From Hymenolepis diminuta (taxonomy: Eukaryota; Platyhelminthes; Cestoda; Cyclophyllidea; Hymenolepididae), in the NCBI GenBank assembly GCA_900708905.1, contig CAADRB010000119.1, forward strand, positions 113,054-177,053: a DNA stretch of 64,000 nt, given 5' to 3'. Numbering within the stretch: position 1 is the first letter of the stretch; the number at the start of each line of letters is the position of its first letter. The notes below the pieces were generated by a model that had not been told where the DNA came from, did no database searches, and was given only the letters and a program-made list of their open reading frames with translations. Positions 48,501 through 60,721 of this stretch are shown here, piece after piece. A program made the translations under genes and the position numbers.

Positions 48501-50285
48501 TTTACTTTGATCGATACCTTAATGTCCGCATTTGGTCTAATTACATTATCATTGATCTCATAGCAATGTGGTTCACTTTAGCAATGAAAGCAGACACACG
48601 TAGAGGCAATGCATTTTACTAAAACCATAAATGAGTTTATATTAAAGCAAACAAATAAATTGTCTCATAACTATGTTACAGTGATCTCAAAATTGGACAT
48701 GAAGTTAAAAAACAACTTTCGCTCTATTTGCATTATTATTATTATTGCCCAAAGTGATATGAAAAGTTTAAAATTTTCAATTGCCGGAAGCAACCGGTAT
48801 CAAATAACAGTAAGCCCATTTACTCCTCAAAAAGCTCTTTAGATTTCCAGGCGTAATTTTGTCTGGCTCCTAAGGTGGTTCTCTTTCTGATCATAACTAA
48901 TTTGGACTCTGAACAAACAAATTGTCACCACCACTGAACAAAATCGAATTTAGCGCTCACAGTTGACAGGATTCTAGCATCTTGCACCTACTATGATAGG
49001 ACGTCCGACTTGATCTTTCCCAGTATCATTTAACATTCAAATTACCTACACCAGTGGGTAACTTATCCCTATTTTGAGACTAAGTAGATGGGTATTTTGA
49101 TATTGGTTTTATCTATATGCACATGCGTAGGCTATAAAAAGTTTACAAATTTACAGTCAGTCTAAAAATAAAAATCAATTTGATTTTGTTCTGTGAAAAT
49201 AGATACATTACATTTCTTCACAAAATTCATTAGTATGCGACCACCATTTGTGAAATACTTCCACACCTTTATTTGATCCCATGTAATCAACCACATTGGA
49301 AAGCTTAATTTAAGGTATTTATTTATTTATTATCATTGCCCACATTAATACAACCCATTTACAATTACAATAGTGGAAACAACTGACATCGAATAATAGT
49401 AAATCCAACACTACTTCCCGATAAAGGGAAGAAGGTCTAAAAGATATTGTGTTCATCGCCGAAGCAACAAAGAGTCTTATTGCATTCGATTTTTGGTTTC
49501 GTATTGTACAACATTCACTAAATGAACACTTCACATTTCAAAATCCAAATTTCACGATTCGTCTCCTGAGGTGCACCAAACGCTTCTCTGTGATGTTCAG
49601 TGTTCATCGACCGATATTATTTAATTATGAATGATCGATCCTGCTGCTCCATTTCGTAGCTTACAACTTGCAGATCTTACTAAAACTGAGTTTTCAGAAG
49701 AGAGTAGGCCTTCTTTACTCTCCACTTTAATGTTAAAACTTTAGTTTTGTGCACATACCTTCAATAAAGTGCCAGTAAAATCATCTTAGATAGTACCTAC
49801 CTTTTGAGACGGAGTTTCTTTCTTACTTCTTTCCCTGAATACACAATATTCTAGCAAGAAACTAATAACTGCGACACAACATGGGAAGTTGAGTGTTAGC
49901 CAAGACTTCGATCGAGTTTTGAATTTAATTGCTTCATAACTGGTCGCAATTCTGTTTTTAGACTATTTATATTTAAAATGAATTTCCTTTCTTATTGTCA
50001 TCATTTGTCGGCAGGGGAAATTACTTTTGCTCAAGAGGCTTCAGCATTGAATCTGTGGAGTTCACAACGCTACCAATGCTAATCATGGGAATCATGCGTG
50101 TGCTAGAACATTCTGAAAAGTGCGGTCGTGCCACTGATTGCTTAGCGGTCAAGTGCGCATGTGCATGCAGATTTCTTTCCAGTCAATCAGCTGTCACTAT
50201 TCCTACAGCGTGGCCTTGAACCTATTTAATGACTAACATGTTGATAATCCAAACACAACTGCAGTAAACTCTCCCCACGAGACAT
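45580..50285. other. Gene desert, part 2
   Basis: No recognisable gene. A (TA)n run occurs near 46493-46508. Open frames up to 77 codons (such as 48609-48842) have no family features. Confidence 0.4.
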
Positions 50286-50289
50286 CCCT

Positions 50290-50415
50290 CTTGTTCTCGC
50301 TACTTTGGGCATAGCCTAGCCAATCTTGGGGGCAAATTCATACCAGAGATCCCTGCTAGAGGCTATTTGGACTTCTTAAGAGGATTACTAGGGTTTAACA
50401 AAAGACTTACTTGTG
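50290..50415 (+). repeat. Dispersed repeat family R2, copy 2
   Basis: Direct repeat of 52803-52945: TTCTCGCTAC, GGGCATAGCCTAGC, TTCATACCA, AGAGGC, TTGGACTTCTTAAGAGGATTAC and TTTA(A/G) words occur in the same order. A third, inverted copy is at 45470-45575. Confidence 0.65.
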
Positions 50416-50419
50416 TTGT

Positions 50420-52600
50420 ATCTGCTACAAATTTTCCATCTTGGACCTAGTAGCTGTCGTCAGGGCATCCAAGATACTTCATTTGAGGCACCCACAATGG
50501 CATGAACCCTTAAATATTTATTCCGGATCAAAGCAGGACCTTAACAGAAGTAATTTTTTTGGAGTCTTTCCTAACGTCTTCCTTAAAGCATCATCAACAG
50601 CAAATTGTTTCCGATAATAATCGACTCTTAGTTTTTTTATTTCATTTAATTATTTCATCAAATGGGTAAAATCTTCCAATAAGAAGAGATATTCACTTTC
50701 AACACTTCCAGAGTATTTTGTAACACATTTATTTGCAATATGGAGCTCGACAGCGCATACATTTTCAGTAATTGTGCTAGTAGCCAAATTCAGTTAAGTA
50801 GTGAAACTCATTATTGCTTTCTAATTAATAGATACTCATATCATTCACCACTGTATATTATCGCATTATGTGCAAGAGTATCTGTTGGAATATTTATGAG
50901 GTGGTGGAACTAAAAGTGTAAGAGTTCATTGAAATTACTAATGAATAAAAAACTTAATGATTGAATTAATTTGTTTATTGTGTTCGTCAATTTCATTTGA
51001 TTTTATCAGAGCAATGAAATGTTATGTTGCTATATTTGCATCAGTCGCTGTTTTAAGCGATTTCAGTGTCCAATTTTCCCTTGCCAAGCATTATACAATT
51101 ACATGGTTATATTTATAAAATCATCTTGTTTTGCCATTATGGATTTTTAATATAAAACTGTAAATGGCAAAATTCGCCTTTTATTTACCCATTAAAATCC
51201 TTCGAAAATATACTTAATATGAGATAAATTACTGATTATACTTAGAGACGGACACCAAGACTCATAACTTAATTTAATGCTGAGCAGAATAATTGAGATA
51301 ATAATGTTTAATATATTGTGTCATAAAGTTGCATACCCCTCATCAACTGTTGAAATTTTTGGCATATCTCAAGCCTTAGCCTATATTACCGTCAGGGCTC
51401 CCATCCCAAAATCCCGTTGGTATAGTCGACAAATACTAGTGTGATAAAATTTTTTGTAGAACACGACTACCGGTGTTACATATTGGGACATTGTCCATTA
51501 TCAACCTTGCAACCGCTAATTTATCGAAAGAGTATTTCTTCAAAATATTTTGCTATTTCTTCATTGGTTGAAATGTTTAACGCAAAAATGTATTCACTTT
51601 AATTGAATATCGAAAATTGTTATTTATTAGATATAGACTTCAGTACTCCCTGATTCCTGCCATTCACTGTTATTTTCCCAACATTTTGCGAAGATGTTTT
51701 ACTAATGCCACATAAGTAGAAGTCATTTGTTTCCCAATTTCTTTAACGAAATCGATTTTCATTGCCCATATCTGCAACAAAATTTGTTGAATTGTATATT
51801 CGTTGAACAAACTCATGTTAACTTCTCTTGAACTACAGTTAGGAAGTCTAGATAATAGCTGCTTTGAGTAGAGTACTGTTTGTCACTAATCGATTTGGGG
51901 AATGAGATTCAAATTCGTATATATTCATGTCAGAGTAATTTGCATTCATGTGCGAAATTACCGAAGCGGTCCTTCAAACAAAAACACACTTTATAAAATG
52001 GATGTGAATTTGAAAAGGGGAAGACTCACTCTTAAGCCCCAGCACATTGAGTTAAGAGGTCTGTGAAACACGGTGATTACCTTTTTGGATTTTGATGTCC
52101 TCGTTTTAGATTTCATTTCCTTTTCTGCTTTTAATCGTAACATTAAAGCTCTGCTGTTATAAGGCTCTCAAGATCATAGCCTTACGAACGAAAAAGGAGC
52201 ATCAATTTCTCTCTTCGTATCATACTCTGCAGAGAAGCTTTGATTTCGGAAGGAACATGGGAAAGATAATATCTTGTAGTGAAATTTAAAAATCGGTTGC
52301 ATGACCAGCTACTTCTTTGCAAACTTGTTATTTTTGATAAGAAATCATATAGAATACTCTCCATAACAAATCAACTCCCTTGATTTCATTGAATCGAAGC
52401 ATTATAACACCATTATATATTAAGTGAAAATCTAATATTAGGGCGAAACAGAGGTGATTCAAGAAAAAGAGTCGGGTTTAGATTTGCTAATGAGGTAACT
52501 GTAATGGCTAGTGATGACTGATGCCATGCCTATACAACAAAGGCAACTTCACAAAACCGTTGTTTCATGAGGATGCACAGCTCATTCACACCGAATCCAG
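50420..52600. other. Gene-free stretch
   Basis: No recognised exon or RNA gene; a 60-codon minus-strand frame at 52182-52364 has no family features. Confidence 0.4.
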
Positions 52601-52604
52601 GCCT

Positions 52605-52720
52605 TCTGCTTCACATGGGTGGGACCGAAGTACGTGCGACTATTCAGACGAGTCATCAATAATTACTCCAATCAATAAATCATCAAGTTGGAAAATGCCG
52701 CTGATAATGTTGGAATTTAA
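52605..52720 (+). repeat. Flank duplicate F, copy 1 (downstream of the CBR pseudogene)
   Basis: Resembles 59850-59965: ATGGGT(G/T)GGACC(G/A)AAG, CGACTA, then ATCAAT followed by TTGGAAAAT and GATGATA-like words in the same order. Both copies lie about 0.8-0.9 kb downstream of a carbonyl-reductase copy, so they probably mark the duplicated block. Confidence 0.5.
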
Positions 52721-52802
52721 ATTGTTTTGAAAATTAATTGAGCTTTCGAAATATTCTAGAAATAAATTATGAAAAAAATTCGTGTGTGATTAAATTAATC
52801 AT

Positions 52803-52945
52803 GCTTTTCTCGCTACATTGGACATAGCCTAGCTAATTCAGGGCCCAAATTTATACCAAAGGACTCTGATAGAGGCAATTTGTACTTGTCTGTACTTGTC
52901 CCTTGGACTTCTAAGAGGATTACAAAGGCTTAGCCAAGTGCATAT
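52803..52945 (+). repeat. Dispersed repeat family R2, copy 3
   Basis: Second direct copy of the repeat at 50290-50415, with a local duplication of TGTACTTGTC near 52884-52903. Confidence 0.65.
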
Positions 52946-53604
52946 TTATGTATAATCCGCAACGAGGATATGACTGATAGTAGATTTAATTAGTCAAAAT
53001 GAAATCTGGTTGGAACTATGAAATTTAATCGAATTATTAATGGAAAGGCTGACAACCGTTTGAAATTGGTTGAAATCCACGAACTATTTAACCTCATTCC
53101 TAAGATATTTCTACTAAAGCAGAAGAGACTAAAACTGGAGTGGTTTTAATCAGGAAAAGTATAACCGACTTCGTATGCATCGGATCACAAGTTTTATCAC
53201 GAATAGAGACGATAAGGTTAGTCGATTTACGATTACCCCAAACTTAATAAAATATTTTCCAATGAAAAGGATACTAAACTGGCATTTCTTAATGTCATCA
53301 TTTGTTTTCTATAAATTGGTCATAGGTACAATCATATTACACTATATCTGCACTTGATATTTCAAAAACAGGACTTCAACGAACTAATGACTTAATATTC
53401 ACAAGCATGGCACGAAACAATTAGCAACAAATTTACACCTGGAAAAAGGCCTATTATGGTCATTTTTAACACTCATAGTATAAATACTTGACCTCTACTC
53501 TAAGCACCGTCCCTTGCATAAATGTGAGCACATTTTTACAGCACAATTTCCCATTGAATTCAAAAGTATTAAGATCACTAGACAAAGATGTACTGTAACT
53601 ATTT

Positions 53605-54729
53605 CTATTTTGCATTGATTTTTACGGCCTTGCACTCACTGACAAACTCTCCGTAGGGTTCTTTTGCATCATCTGACAAAGTTGCAAGGTAGAAAGGAGT
53701 ATCCACTCCTAAAAGGGAGAAAACCGAGAACACAAAAGTCCTCCTCTCTGACAGGTCAGTGGCATCTCAATTAAATTAGCGGTATCTACCCCAAAGAATA
53801 GTCTTCCTACTCTTACTACTGGATATATCAATGCTAACATAACCAGGACAGCACTTTAAAATGAAAGACAACGATTAATTCGATCTCACTCACCCTATAA
53901 CCATATTGTATAAACAGAGTTTGCCGAATTTATAAGAATGTGACGAGGATCAGATTTGTGCTCCTCAACCAAACTCCCAGGTGCTCTCCACATTCCAATC
54001 TTGGATATTCCGCAGGCTGAATTCAAGAAACCTTTCTTCTGACGATCTCCAATCCCAGTATGTCTAAGGGAATAAGATAATGAATAGATCAGAATCAGGA
54101 TACCTGAGCTGATTTCAGTTATGATACACTTGCTTGACAACTGTGACAATAAGTTCATTTAGTTCTTGAAGAGTTTTTACGTTCATGAACTTTCGAGCTA
54201 TTTCTTCATACATAGCATTTAATGACATAGTTGCAACATAGCTAGCGATATTCATTAACCATTAGAAAAAAAAACATCGGAGGGATTATTATTTCATCAT
54301 TTTATTTTAAATTCTTCGCCATTGCAGGCAAAGAGTCGAGACGCATATCTACACTAGCTGTGTAATTAGTAGTAGCAATGGTAACTTGAGCTTGTTCCTT
54401 GGAAGGTGCCATGGAATCATCCTAAAGGGAAACTTGTAAAAATATAAGGATAATACCTTATATGCAGTCTCTGCATTATTAACCAGAATGTCAAGTCTAT
54501 TAGGATATTCCCTTTTAAATGAATTCTGGGGTTTGTGGTGACTATCTATGTCAGTGATATCCAGTTGATAAAACTTCACTTGAAGTTCCTGCTCCTCGAA
54601 TTTTTCTACGGTCTCCTCTCCCAATTTCACATTTCAAGCTGTAAGATAAACGCGCCACCTAGAAGGATCCAAGTGTTTGGCCAAAAGTTCAACGATTCCG
54701 TTTCCATCGTCTTTGTTTCCACCTCTAAC
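53605..54729 (-). pseudogene. Decayed carbonyl reductase (SDR) copy
   Basis: Six exons correspond one for one to exons 2-7 of the intact gene at 60722-61974: 54729-54457, 54421-54306, 54259-54134, 54063-53925, 53853-53790 and 53708-53605. Exon lengths are equal except for one extra codon in each of the first two. It is dead: a TGA at 54636-54634 replaces a conserved Arg; the nucleotide-binding glycine motif reads RGGNKDDG; NNAG reads NNAE; the catalytic Tyr of YxxxK is Cys (ACGISK). Three donors have lost GT (to AT near 54305, and to GC near 54133 and 53924) and one acceptor has changed AG to TG (54261-54260). Exon 1 was not found; a gypsy element starts about 100 nt beyond. Confidence 0.9.
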
Positions 54730-54829
54730 CTACTTCCACGAGAATAGGAAAAGGTTCTTCAAATTACAAAGGCATCATACATGTTACAAACCTTTTAAAT
54801 AACAAATGATGAAACAATTGGTTGAAAAA

Positions 54830-56650
54830 TATATGAGAACACAACTGCAACCTGCATTCATTTGCATGGATTACCGTGAACTTAAAGCAGTTACGAAACG
54901 GGATAGTACCCTATACCGCGTATAGATGGCGGATTCGATTACATGACAGGGTCACACTATTTCTCCACACTTGACCTGAGATCGAGATACTGGCAGGTAG
55001 AGGTAGATCCAAAATCTAGAGGAAAAACAGCGGTCGTAGTACCAACAGGTCTATGCGAATTTGAAACAATGCCATTTGGCCTGATGAACGCACCTGCGTC
55101 ATTCCAACGGTTGTTGCATCAGGTACTGCACGACCTGATACCCACACAGTGTCAGGTTGACTTAGATAATGTAATACTTTCCTCACACACACTGGTGGGA
55201 CACATGGCTTGACTGAAAGTCGTGTTTAGTCGATTGAGGGAAGCAGACCTCAGGTTAAATCCAAAGAAATACAAAGTCATGCAAACTGCAGTTACCTACT
55301 TGGCTCGAATTATGTCGAAAGATGAAGTACACACAGATCCCGTGAAAACAGAGAAAATCCGCAGCTGGCCAACCCCCCGCAACACAGGGGAAGTACGCTG
55401 ATTTCTAGGCCTAACAGGCTACTATAGGCGCTTTGTGGGAGGCTTCTCAGACATAGCTAAGATATTGCATATGCTACAAAACAAGAGGAGTAAATTCCAG
55501 TGGAGAGAGTAATGTTCATCGGGGTTCGAGAAACCACAGCTCCAATTTTAATCTTTGTGGAAGTAAGCCCTAATCGTGGAACCTTTATTCTGGACACAGA
55601 CGCATCGAACGTCACCATAGGGCTGTGCTATTCCAAATACAAGATAGCAAGGAGCACCCCTTGGCATACGCCATTAGAATTCTGTCCAACTCAGAACGAA
55701 GTTACTGCGCTTCTGAGCGTAAGCTATTAGCAGTTAAGACGTCCCTACAAAATTCTAGACGTTACCTACTTGGCCCCAGAGAACTCATCTTACGTACCGA
55801 TCATAAGCCCTAACGTGACTGCAGAGTCTCGAATACCCTGAGGGGATGATAGATCGTTAGCAACAGATCCTAGCCAAATACGATTTAAATTATTATATCG
55901 ACCAGGCTCGAAATGTGATAATGAAGATGCCTTATGTCGGATCCCACAATTAAACTGCAATTAAGCTGGGCGTCGACAAATCGACCGAATGGGCTATTAT
56001 TTCACCAAATGGATACCAGCTAGGCTCATAGCTCAGACGGATGCCAAGGCAGTTGCCTAGGAATTTTTCGCAGTTTGGATAGCGCACCACAGAGTACTAT
56101 ATCGTCTACACACTGATAGTGGCATTCAAATTGAAAGCCATCTCCTACGTGAGTTATGCCATCTACTAAAATAGACCGGTCAAGAACAACTCCCTACCAC
56201 CTGGAGAGTAATGGCTAGGTAGAAAGAATAAACAGGACATTCAAGCCCCTTCTACAATTGCAACTAGAGCTGTTTGAGCAGAACTGATGGGAAGTAGAGT
56301 TACTAGCTTGCCCATTGGCATGCAGAGCAGTAGTCAACGCTTTAACCGGCCAAATGCCGGCTTTCTTGACTTACGGACGTGAAATACGATGGCGGCTGAC
56401 ATCATTAATGAGCCACCGCACGCGCCACACTTCAACGGACGGCCCTGTTATATAGCCCAGACTAGGGAAGCTATATACAATGCACATGAAGTCGCCCGCC
56501 GGTGACTCTTCCTAGCCCATAAACACCAAAAAGATTATTACGATCAGACGGCCCATGGCCTTCCCTTCCGGGTGTGGGATCCGATTATGTACAAGACAAT
56601 GTCGCCGTTCAGTACAAACAATAAGTTTTATCGCCCCTGATACGGTCCAT
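54830..56650 (+). mobile_element. Decayed Ty3/gypsy retrotransposon, second element
   Basis: Pol fragments in order: RT (about 54870-55260) with YFSTLDLRSRYWQ and MPFGLMNAPASFQRL; connection and RNase H (about 55270-55810) with FLGLTGYYRRFV and DTDAS; integrase (about 55985-56420) with HTDSGIQIES and VERINRTFKP; and a C-terminal part to about 56650. The RT active-site box, normally YxDD, reads DLDN at 55159-55170. Many in-frame stops and shifts run through all domains, so it is dead. It differs from the element at 1-2107 in sequence and probably belongs to another gypsy lineage. Gag and flanking LTRs are not seen directly beside it. Confidence 0.85.
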
Positions 56651-56654
56651 ACTT

Positions 56655-58645
56655 AGTTGGTTTCATTCAATAATTGTTTATTCTCAGATTAACTTCTTTT
56701 TATATAATTTGAAACACGGCTATTAAAGCAGGGTAGATATAGGCAGACAAAATTTACAATAATGAAAACTCTTTATTGATCTCTGAATATTCAGCCGTAA
56801 AAGGAAATTTTAATCTTAGAAAAGTGCTCCATAGTTGTGCGTTGCGTTTCGTTTATTGTGAGCTCTATATCTAGAATCACTTAATTTTTGCTTGTGATAT
56901 GAGTTTTATTAATAGGCCAATACACTCCCTCATTCATATAATTTTGAATTGCATTGTCGCCTTTCTTACATATTTTTTTCACGCTGATACAAAATCACTA
57001 TATTTTATGCGGTCATTGAGTCATATACTTATTCATGCTTTAAATTTTCGTTATGTTAGCTTTTCTAACATCTGTTAGTGCGTTCACTGTTATCGGCTTC
57101 ATTGTATACCGCGTAAAGCATAGTTTTATGCACACAATGCAAAGATCTTTATCTTATTTTCTCTTTCGTATACTGCAAAATTAAACTACTTCGATCGTGG
57201 AAGCATTTCTAAACTTACGGTTTGCAGTCGACTATCAAAATGTGGACCATCTGAGAGGTCCATATGAATACTCGAGTCCAATTTAATGAACTTAGTCATT
57301 AAATTATGGATATCGTTGCCCATCCCACCGAGTTCTATGAGGTTAAGAGAAACACCCCTCACTTTTCCTTACTGGTTCGGGAATTTGTTGTTAATCTTAA
57401 ATTAATTCAACAATGTGATCGAGAATCGATAATGTGATTGCGCTATTATCTCAATTAGACTAAAATACTCATTTTCATTAACACAGGTCTGAGTACGCCT
57501 GAAATCTCACAATACTTATCTGTGCACTTCAATCGTATTTGCAGAACCTCGGACGCCTGCTGGCATTTTTCCGTGTCGAGAGTGGGTAGAACACGATCGG
57601 GCGGTTAAATCATATAGCCAATTGGATTGGCAGTGAGATCATAAGCATAGGTAGTTTTCTTTCACCAACACTATATATGCCATTTTTACTTGTTTCCTCG
57701 AAAAATGCTACTGCCTTATTTTAGATGGGCGCTGGGAAACAATTTAATTCATCAAACCTATGAGCAATTGCAGCTAGTTTTGTAATTTCTTTAAAATATA
57801 CATTGGGTAAAGTTAACTTGCTTAAATAATTAGCTATTTCCAAGCTCATTTCTATGTCAAAATATGTTTACATCTGTCGAAGTGAATGACGACCTTGCTT
57901 ATCCTATACATCTTTCATTTTTATATCCGTCTTAAATGCTTCTTGTGATTTATATTATGTCCAAGGATCTAAACGTTTTCATTTATGCATACATTTTAAC
58001 CTGCTCATTCTTGAAATTCGAAATTCAAACTACTCGTTGACAAGGGATGAAGCCGGGGCCAAAGTACTATCATCCATTAGTATTAATAAATGAATAAATA
58101 TGAAAGTGTCATAACCCCATTAGCCTCCAAAATAGCCACACTCCTCGAATCCAATAACTAGATGAGAATAAGCTAATTTTCGTAACTTACTCAAAAAATA
58201 TCCAAATCAACAATGTTTTAGCAAATATATAGTTTTGAAATGATTAATAGTAAAATTGTTAAGTTTATTTTCCTTTGTTATACATTGCCCATTTCTATCC
58301 AACGGAAAAATACTCTGTTAGTTTGTAGCGGAGAATGAACAAGAATCTCCAAAGGGAACCTTAAAGAGCAACCTTTTATGACCCCATTTTTTAAACCCTC
58401 TCTAAACCTGGAAAAAATGTGTTGGCAACAACTAGGACATAAAAAACCTGAATAAAGCTCGTTTTGCATTTGATTTTTCGCTGGCTAAGATGGGAGTCTG
58501 ATGAAAAGCTCAGATTATTGTGGACCTCAGACTATAATTGAGTAGTCACCAATTCTATCGCAACTTTTTCAAACTAAAATTTCTATCTGTATTTCCATTA
58601 AGAACATTTTCATATTTATTTTCTTCATAAATACTTCTAAATGTT
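56655..58645. other. Gene-free stretch after the gypsy element
   Basis: No recognised exon or RNA gene. It may be the element's non-coding tail or unrelated DNA. Confidence 0.4.
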
Positions 58646-58649
58646 CCCT

Positions 58650-58955
58650 ACTGTGAATCAGCCATACATTACTACTTGGTTCGACATTCAAGACTCTCCT
58701 GTGCCCCCAAGGCCTATGATCAAGTATTTCGCAACATCAGTTTAACTTGACTGGTCGACTGTTTGCTGCCGTCTGACCCTACTAGGTTTCCCCCGATTCT
58801 AAAATGTATATACCCTCTCTGTAAACCCACATATCATCACCTCCATCCGCTTTCTCGCTCGCAAAAGTCCCTTCTCTCAGTCTTCTAAACCTTTCCTTTG
58901 TGCTAAATAAAACTCTTTTTTCAGCAGTTTTCGCGATGTTTTATCCTAACAGCAT
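58650..58955 (+). repeat. LTR-like sequence with promoter and poly(A) signal
   Basis: A GC-richer block with a TATA-like GTATATACC at about 58806-58814, a CT-rich stretch, and AATAAA at 58906-58911, ordered as in a retroelement LTR. It lies on the same strand as the gypsy element and 2 kb past its end. No second copy is visible in the window, so the call rests on layout only. Confidence 0.35.
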
Positions 58956-59295
58956 ACGTTAAATTGAAGTCATTTTGCAGTCATTTTCATAAATTCATTA
59001 AAGCAATTAGTATAAATTTATAAATTATAAATTAGTAAAGAAGGTATTTCAACTAACCTAGCCTGGTTTTATTCGTGCTTGTAGTGATCTGCGTTTCCTA
59101 TAATCGTGATTCGCTAACTGTATTCTTCACATAAGCATGTTTATAACTCATCTCCTGGACTTTAAACAGTTTACTATTGTCCTTCTTTATCTAATATTTG
59201 GCGTGTGGAATCTACTCTCCCACAGAACCGCTTCTTTAGTTTACTAACTACAAAGTTGCTGTCTTCGCCTTTTTCTTTCCTGATATATTTATGGC

Positions 59296-59334
59296 AACTG
59301 AGCTAGTGCCATTAAAAAAGACGCTAGCTCAGTT
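59296..59334. repeat. Short hairpin
   Basis: Arms AACTGAGCTAGTG (59296-59308) and CGCTAGCTCAGTT (59322-59334) pair over 13 positions with one G-U, loop 13 nt. Too short for an ordinary microRNA precursor. Confidence 0.5.
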
Positions 59335-59849
59335 AGTTCATTCCATCTTACCTCGGTACCTTCTAAACTAGAATCTTGTCATTTTAATATGCCATCATCG
59401 GTAGTGAGATCCAGCGAATGCGGCATTCCTTGTTTGAAAGAGAAGTGATATCTTAGAGAGAGAAAGTAAATGCTACATGCCCAAGCGGCCACTGAAATAA
59501 TAACCCATAACATCACAGTAAATTAATTTGGGGGAATGTAAACGTGTTCTATCGTCAAGACATTTTTATCATCTAAATGTGGCCATTATTAAAACTCAAC
59601 CCACCTTCTGATCGATGACAAGATATCAAGAGCAGAATGTCCTCGAATATGATTCATTAGTGATCATTTTAGATAGATCTAATTGGTGCTGATGAATTTG
59701 AACGTGTTAGGGCGATGCCGGTTAATATCCTTTGCCCTTAGGAAGGCATTACTTCATTGTTGAAAAATCGATCAAATTACCAGTAGAAACCGCTAGGTCC
59801 GCTAAATTAAATATGCGGACCTTGGACTTTGCGTTCCAGACATAAGATT

Positions 59850-59965
59850 TTAAATTTCAAATGGGTTGGACCAAGGTGTATCTACGACTACACGGTACAA
59901 TTTTATCTAATCAATTAATTTGGAAAATTCTGTAGATGATGATAAGAAAAAGTATTAGTGATAGA
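59850..59965 (+). repeat. Flank duplicate F, copy 2 (downstream of CBR)
   Basis: Partner of 52605-52720, offset by about 7.25 kb; the two carbonyl-reductase copies are offset by 7.1 kb. Confidence 0.5.
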
Positions 59966-60721
59966 TATCCAGATATTAGGAGAATTCTAGAAGTCCAATT
60001 GATACGATACCTGTATGACTAACTTATAAGTACTTACATCGTTAACATCCGCCATCATACAATGATGTAGAGAGTAATGCATCTCCTGCCATAAAGCGAA
60101 ATAATGTTATGATATATTATACACGCGTGACAACTACGCAATTTTGAATGCCGCCATATTGACAATAACTACTAGTTAAATCAATTCCTCCATTTGCAGA
60201 AAAAAGTTAAATTCTGTCTTAATTTTTTGATATACATATCAGTTTATTTTAATAAAAGAACACTCCATAAGGGAATACCGATATTACTTTATGACGACAA
60301 TTTTGATAATTAACTTCCCACCCGACTAGCCTAAGCATAGAAGGACATTTCCAAAGGTCACGAGATTACTGCCCATTGGTGAATGCTAAGCGGTGAAAAT
60401 GGCTAACCGCACTGGCAGTAAACACGAAGCATTGACATACCATCATCACACCCAAGGCAAGTGTCAGAAATCTCTTCACTCAATAAGTTAGAATTTCTAG
60501 TCTTCTCGATTTGATTATTCCTAATACAGATATCCCAATGTAATTCATAAAAATTAATCGACACAAATCAAATAATTCTCATTTATTTTTCTGGTAATGC
60601 GCTTAATATGAGCTATAAACTATCCCTATTATATATATGTTAATGAAAACACATCAGGGAAATAAGCAAATTCATTAATGAAGCAAGCATGAATAACAAC
60701 TGCCAAACGATAATATTCCGT

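Larger units (their letters stand above)
58960..60715. other. Gene-free 3' flank of the carbonyl reductase
   Basis: Contains flank duplicate F copy 2 (59850-59965) and a 13-bp hairpin at 59296-59334. No exon recognised. Confidence 0.45.

Noticed and set aside
49995..50219. 74-codon frame with several cysteines
   Set aside because: No signal peptide, family motif or splice context; cysteines are clustered by low-complexity TGTGCATG-type sequence.
59320..59365. Possible tRNA gene starting with TAGCTCAGTTAGT
   Set aside because: No B box or acceptor stem follows within tRNA distance.
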